Positions 6,726 through 10,134 of a DNA stretch of 10,134 bases are shown in pieces. Source of the DNA: Bacillota bacterium (GTDB lineage Bacteria > Bacillota > Desulfotomaculia > Desulfotomaculales > JAJYZD01); NCBI GenBank assembly GCA_021800315.1, contig JAJYZD010000125.1:1-10134 (forward strand). Direction: 5' to 3'. Under the pieces are notes generated by a model, which searched no databases, had not been told where the DNA came from, and saw nothing but the letters and a program-made list of their open reading frames with translations. The position numbers were made by a program, and so were the translations under genes. Position 1 is the first letter of the stretch. The number at the start of each line of letters is the position of its first letter.

Positions 6726-7952
6726 ATGGGGGAAGATGCCACGAACCTGTGGGATGGTTGGCGGCAGTATCAGGAAAACATGATGAATACCTGGAATAGT
6801 TCCATTTCCGCCCTTTGGCCCGACAGAAAGAAGGACACCCAACCCCGCAAAACCCCGGAGATTTGGCAACAGTGGTGGAAGATTCAGGAAGACTGCTATA
6901 GGACTTGGCAGGACGGCATCAAAAACTTTCAAGCGGACAACGGTCTTTTAAATCCGTTGTCCGACTCGTCCAAAATAGCCATCCGCATCTATCAGGACTG
7001 GCTGAAAACGATTCAGAACCGTTTGGACCTTTACACCCCCCTGGTTCCCGATCCGGTCGCCCGGAACATGCTGGACAGGATCACGCGGTCATCCAATCTG
7101 TATACCAGTCTCGCCTCTTTCTGGGAGGATTTCCTCAACGACGGGGCCGCCGGCGAAAAGGAAAGCAACGCTGCTGCCTCCCTCCGGAAATGGCAGGAAA
7201 AATACTTCACGATTCTGACCGAATACTTTACTTTCGGCCTGCCGGAAGGGCTTGCCGACATCATCAAAAAGAGCGGCGAAATAGCCGTTATCTACCAGCA
7301 GAATGTGGTAGATCTTTTCAAGCCCTGGATCGCTTCTTCTCCGGACCTGCAGGAAGAGTTCTTCCACGCGCTGAGCGGCGACCGGGATGCCTCCCTGGTC
7401 TTCCTGAAGAACTGGCAAAAGGCCTACCAACAGTCCTACGGCAAATTGTTCCATATTCCCGGCATCGGACCGGCCGGCAATCTGGCCGGGAAAATGCTGG
7501 TCAGTTTCGAGTCCTACGTTCAATATGTATCGTCACTCAACGATTTCCTCGCCGGCATTTACAAGACCGGTTTCGATGCCATGGAAGGTCTCTTGAAGAA
7601 GATGGACGAACTACGGGCCCAAAGCAAAGCACCGTCTTCTTTCAGGGAATTTTACGACCTGTGGTGGAGAAATAACGAAGAAACATACCTCCAGTTGTTT
7701 AAGACCGAATCCTTCGGACGGATGTTCTCCGAAATGGTGGACGCCGGAGCCAGGCTCAAGAAGCGGCTTGATGACATCATGACCAGTGTCGTGAGTTTAT
7801 GGCCGATACCCACCCAAAAAGACATGGACAGCGTTTATAAATCAATCTACCAGCTGAAGAAAGATCATCGTAACGAAGCCCGCAAAATAGAGGAACTGTT
7901 AGGCCGCGTGAGCCGTATGGAAGAAAAACTCAATGGCAAAGGGGCTGACTGA
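6726..7952 (+). CDS. phaE: Class III PHA synthase subunit PhaE
   Basis: PhaE is the non-catalytic partner of class III PHA synthases and is needed for PhaC activity at the granule surface. The 408-residue product is rich in Trp and Tyr in its N-terminal half (WDGWRQYQENMMNTW, IWQQWWKIQEDCYRTW), has mostly helical, amphipathic character, and ends in the family's typical close: IPTQKDMDSVYKSIYQLKK, then a probable coiled coil over the last 40-50 residues. It is somewhat longer than the roughly 360 residues of the Allochromatium protein. The start is firm: GGGAGGT (6711-6717) lies eight bases before the ATG. It overlaps phaC by 20 bases, so the two are probably translationally coupled. Identification rests on the composition, the C-terminal pattern and the phaC neighbour. 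Confidence 0.85.
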   Translation: MGEDATNLWDGWRQYQENMMNTWNSSISALWPDRKKDTQPRKTPEIWQQWWKIQEDCYRTWQDGIKNFQADNGLLNPLSDSSKIAIRIYQDWLKTIQNRLDLYTPLVPDPVARNMLDRITRSSNLYTSLASFWEDFLNDGAAGEKESNAAASLRKWQEKYFTILTEYFTFGLPEGLADIIKKSGEIAVIYQQNVVDLFKPWIASSPDLQEEFFHALSGDRDASLVFLKNWQKAYQQSYGKLFHIPGIGPAGNLAGKMLVSFESYVQYVSSLNDFLAGIYKTGFDAMEGLLKKMDELRAQSKAPSSFREFYDLWWRNNEETYLQLFKTESFGRMFSEMVDAGARLKKRLDDIMTSVVSLWPIPTQKDMDSVYKSIYQLKKDHRNEARKIEELLGRVSRMEEKLNGKGAD

Positions 7953-9090
7953 CTTGATACAAGATTCAGGATCAGCTAAACCACAACACTGGATAAATGA
8001 AGCATTGACTATGCAAAAAAAACTGCTTCAGGGCATCGGTACCATGATTTCCATGCAGGATGTCGACGCTGACCTCACACCTAAGAAGCTTGTTTTTCAC
8101 CAAGACAAGATGCGTTTATTCCACTACAAGCCTATGGTCACCAACCCTGTTCCGGTACCGGTGCTCATCGTCAATACCCTGGTTAACCGCCAATACATGA
8201 TGGATTTGCATCGGGAACGCAGCGTCATCCACACCTTCCAGGAACAGGGGTTGGACGTTTACATTATCGACTGGGGATATCCCGACCAGTCGGACAAATA
8301 TCTGTCCATGGAAGACTATATCGATGAGTATCTTAACGACGCGGTAGATACTGTACGGAAGGAGACCGGTATCGATAAGATCAATCTGTTGGGGATTTAC
8401 CAGGGCGGCACTTTCAGCGTGATCTACTCCGCCCTTTATCCGGAAAAGGTAAAGAATCTGGTCACCATGGTCGCACCAATCGATTTCTCCACCAATGACG
8501 GCATCCTCTATTCCTGGGGCAAATATCTCAATATCGATAATTTAGTCGATGCCTTCGGAGTAATACCGGGTGCCTTCATGAATCCAGGCTTTCTCATGCT
8601 CAAGCCCTTTCTGCTGTCTCTGGACAAACACGCAGGAATCATTGACAACCTGGACGATCCGGACGCAGTCAGGGATTTCCTGTCCCTGGAGAAATGGCTA
8701 TTCGACAGCCCCGGCCAGGCCGGCGAAGCCTTCCGCAAGTTCGTCAAGGACCTGTTCCAGGCCAACCTCCTGGTTCAAAACAAGATGGAACTAGGGGGCC
8801 GGACGGTTGATTTGAAAAAGATCGACATGCCCCTCCTCACCGTTCTCGCCGAGCAGGATCATCTGGTGCCGCCGGCCTCCACCCTGCCGCTGAACGATCT
8901 GGTAGCCAGCAAGGATAAGGAAATCATCCATTTCCCCGGTGGGCACATCGGCACCTTGGTCAGTTCATCGGCCCACCGGAAACTCGCCCCGGCCATCGCC
9001 CGTTGGCTGGCGGACCGCTCCGCGCCGGACGGAAAAAAAGGCCCGGAAAAAAGGGAAAGCGCCAGGAGCAAAAGTTCCCCGGTCAATTAG
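7933..9090 (+). CDS. phaC: Class III PHA synthase PhaC with nucleophile Cys replaced by Tyr
   Basis: PhaC polymerises (R)-3-hydroxyacyl-CoA into PHA. The 385-residue alpha/beta-hydrolase-fold protein has the class III length plus a basic tail of about 20 residues. Family marks include VLIVNTLVNRQYMMDL, DVYIIDWGYPDQSD, the nucleophile elbow, AEQDHLVPP with Asp309, and FPGGHIGT with His338. The lipase-like box, normally GxCxGG, reads GIYQGG, so residue 156 is Tyr (codon TAC, 8398-8400) instead of the Cys that carries the growing chain. The spacing from 156 to 309 to 338 equals Cys149-Asp302-His331 of Allochromatium vinosum PhaC, so the alignment is secure. As written, polymerisation activity should be lost. 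One base (TGC to TAC) explains it. The ATG overlaps the end of phaE by 20 bases and has GGAAG nine bases before it. Confidence 0.93.
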   Translation: MAKGLTDLIQDSGSAKPQHWINEALTMQKKLLQGIGTMISMQDVDADLTPKKLVFHQDKMRLFHYKPMVTNPVPVPVLIVNTLVNRQYMMDLHRERSVIHTFQEQGLDVYIIDWGYPDQSDKYLSMEDYIDEYLNDAVDTVRKETGIDKINLLGIYQGGTFSVIYSALYPEKVKNLVTMVAPIDFSTNDGILYSWGKYLNIDNLVDAFGVIPGAFMNPGFLMLKPFLLSLDKHAGIIDNLDDPDAVRDFLSLEKWLFDSPGQAGEAFRKFVKDLFQANLLVQNKMELGGRTVDLKKIDMPLLTVLAEQDHLVPPASTLPLNDLVASKDKEIIHFPGGHIGTLVSSSAHRKLAPAIARWLADRSAPDGKKGPEKRESARSKSSPVN

Positions 9091-9118
9091 GCCGGATACG
9101 GGGAATAAGGAGGGATGG

Positions 9119-9865
9119 CTGATCAGACTGAAGAATAGGGTTGCCGTGATCACCGGCGGGAGCGGCGGTATCGGCAGGGAAACGGCCCTCTTGTTCGCCG
9201 CGGAGGGAGCCCGGGTAACCGTAACCGGTTGCAGCAAACTTGACGCCGGGGCCAGAACGGTGGAAGAAATCGGGCAGACCGGCGGCGAGGCGCTCTTCCT
9301 GCCGCTGGACGTCACCGACGAGGAACAGGTTCTCCGGGTCAGGGAAGAAACCCTGGCCCGGTACGGACGGATCGATATTCTGGTCAACAACGCCGGCATC
9401 GTCAGCGACGGTTTTCTGACCAAGTTGACCAGGCAAGCCTGGGACAAGGTCATTGATGTCAACCTTACCGGGATGTTCAACTGTACCAGGACGATGGTCC
9501 CGGCCATGATCGACAACCGCTTCGGCCGTGTCATCAACGCGGCGTCCGTGGTCGGTATCTATGGCAACCTGGGTCAGAGCAATTATGTGGCCACCAAGGC
9601 GGCGATCATCGGCTTGACCAAGGTGTGGGCCCGGGAACTTGGTCCCAAGGGCGTTACCGTGAACGCCGTGGCCCCCGGCTTCGTGGCTACCGGCATGACA
9701 GCCGGTCTTCCCGAAAAAGTGCTGAACCGGGTTAAGGAAAGAACCCCGCTCGGCCGGCTCGGAGAGCCCCGCGAGATAGCATACGCTTACCTGTTTCTGG
9801 CATCAGACGAAGCTTCCTTCGTCAACGGCGTGATTCTTGGCGTCGACGGAGGTCTGGTGGTCTGA
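9119..9865 (+). CDS. fabG: SDR-family 3-oxoacyl/acetoacetyl-CoA reductase (FabG/PhaB)
   Basis: The 248-residue product is a classical short-chain dehydrogenase: TGGSGGIG (residues 12-19, nucleotide binding), NNAG (90-93), Asn115, Ser143, Tyr156 and Lys160 (catalytic tetrad), and a VAPGFVATGM and VDGGLVV close. Its place 28 bases after phaC suggests that it acts as an NAD(P)H-dependent acetoacetyl-CoA reductase making the PHA monomer; FabG and PhaB cannot be told apart from sequence alone. The start is odd. A strong AAGGAGGG (9107-9114) is present, but the ATG directly after it (9115) is out of frame and stops after seven codons. In frame there is only CTG at 9119 (five bases after AGGAGG) or ATC at 9122. 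Either a CTG start is used, or one base is extra here. The CTG fits the usual family N-terminus and length. Confidence 0.88.
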   Translation: MIRLKNRVAVITGGSGGIGRETALLFAAEGARVTVTGCSKLDAGARTVEEIGQTGGEALFLPLDVTDEEQVLRVREETLARYGRIDILVNNAGIVSDGFLTKLTRQAWDKVIDVNLTGMFNCTRTMVPAMIDNRFGRVINAASVVGIYGNLGQSNYVATKAAIIGLTKVWARELGPKGVTVNAVAPGFVATGMTAGLPEKVLNRVKERTPLGRLGEPREIAYAYLFLASDEASFVNGVILGVDGGLVV

Positions 9866-9881
9866 AAAAACGGCGGGATAA

Positions 9882-10134
9882 GTCATAGACCCCACGCCTA
9901 AAGGCGGGGGCTTGCGGAGGAAACTCCAATGGTCTGCGTCTTTTGACGGGAAAGCGGCATGAGTTGCCTTCGGGCACAACCTTACCGCGCTATGACCCGC
10001 CTCAGTGTGGGAGCCGATGGACTAGGGCGCGAAAACCACGCTACGTTGGGAAGGTCATCACACCTTGGGATACTTCTCCAGTCCCATGCCCTGTGGTACG
10101 GCGTTAAAAGCGAGCGGGGGTGTCAGCGAGCGGT
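9882..10134 (+). ncRNA. Structured RNA, HEARO / IscB omega-RNA-like (partial, runs off the window)
   Basis: No gene lies between the fabG stop and the window end, but the plus strand folds densely. GTCATAG (9882-9888) pairs with CTATGAC (9990-9996) and encloses three hairpins. The first is CCCC-a-CGCC/GGCG-GGGG with a TAAA loop (9890-9910). The second is GGAG-GAAA-CTCC, a GNRA tetraloop (9916-9927). The third is GCGG/CCGC enclosing GTT-GCC-TTCG-GGC-AAC, a UUCG tetraloop (9954-9988). Further pairings follow: GTGTG/CACAC near 10005 and 10059, and TGGGA/TCCCA near 10066 and 10082. GNRA and UUCG loops support the plus strand. Size, multi-stem layout and a start just after a gene fit the HEARO RNA that precedes iscB, whose 5' end would carry the guide. 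The iscB gene itself would lie past 10134. An IS200/IS605 end is the main alternative, since the first hairpin on the minus strand resembles tnpB element ends. Confidence 0.55.

Noticed and set aside
6905..7675. Plus-strand frame of 256 codons inside phaE
   Set aside because: It is Arg/Gly/Ser-rich, without motifs or a ribosome site, and is a shadow of phaE.
9870..10134. Reading of the right end as a tnpB right end on the minus strand
   Set aside because: The first hairpin resembles tnpB element ends, but no minus-strand frame resembles a TnpB C-terminus, and the GNRA and UUCG loops lie on the plus strand. Kept only as an alternative.
9870..10134. Group II intron 5' end
   Set aside because: No GTGYG-type intron boundary is visible and the hairpin order does not fit domain I as I know it.

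Overview
The window reads as a moderately GC-rich chromosome segment of a low-temperature-to-thermophilic anaerobic Firmicute, of the Desulfotomaculum/Pelotomaculum/Moorella kind. This is inference. It rests on a class III polyhydroxyalkanoate (PHA) synthase operon, near-consensus sigma-A promoters with 17-base spacers, strong AGGAGG-type ribosome sites, and the style of the accessory genes. No marker gene fixes the taxon.

Layout, left to right. (1) 29-1855: a membrane-anchored beta-propeller protein. (2) 1880-2831: a broken gene for a zinc-ribbon, two-helix, Vgb/NHL-like propeller protein. It is spread over three frames, and each break falls at a GGGG run. A candidate terminator overlaps its end. 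(3) 2861-4596: a consensus promoter with a palindromic, TetR-style operator at the start point, driving a 14-helix DHA2-family drug exporter. (4) 4597-5001: mostly non-coding, with a possible minus-strand gene remnant and a promoter. (5) 5002-5574: a Uma2-family PD-(D/E)XK nuclease. (6) 5665-5883: a decayed second copy of the exporter gene, made of two blocks joined across a deletion of about 1.08 kb. (7) 5884-6725: about 840 bases without a convincing gene. It holds a perfect TTGACA-N17-TATAAT promoter, inverted repeats and weak minus-strand ORFs. (8) 6726-9865: the PHA operon phaE-phaC-fabG/phaB. (9) 9882 to the window end: a structured RNA candidate resembling the HEARO/omega-RNA that precedes iscB genes. 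Any partner gene would lie beyond the right edge.

How the genes work together. The reductase would turn acetoacetyl-CoA into (R)-3-hydroxybutyryl-CoA, and the PhaE-PhaC synthase would polymerise it. However, the PhaC nucleophile cysteine is replaced by tyrosine (GIYQGG, codon 8398-8400), while the partner Asp and His sit at exactly the expected spacing. The reductase also has no ATG/GTG/TTG start in the expected place. Together with the broken propeller gene, the operon may be decaying, may be repurposed, or the window may carry base-calling errors.

The most notable items are the Cys-to-Tyr change in PhaC, the structured RNA at the right end, the exporter remnant flanking the Uma2 gene, and the operator-controlled exporter promoter.
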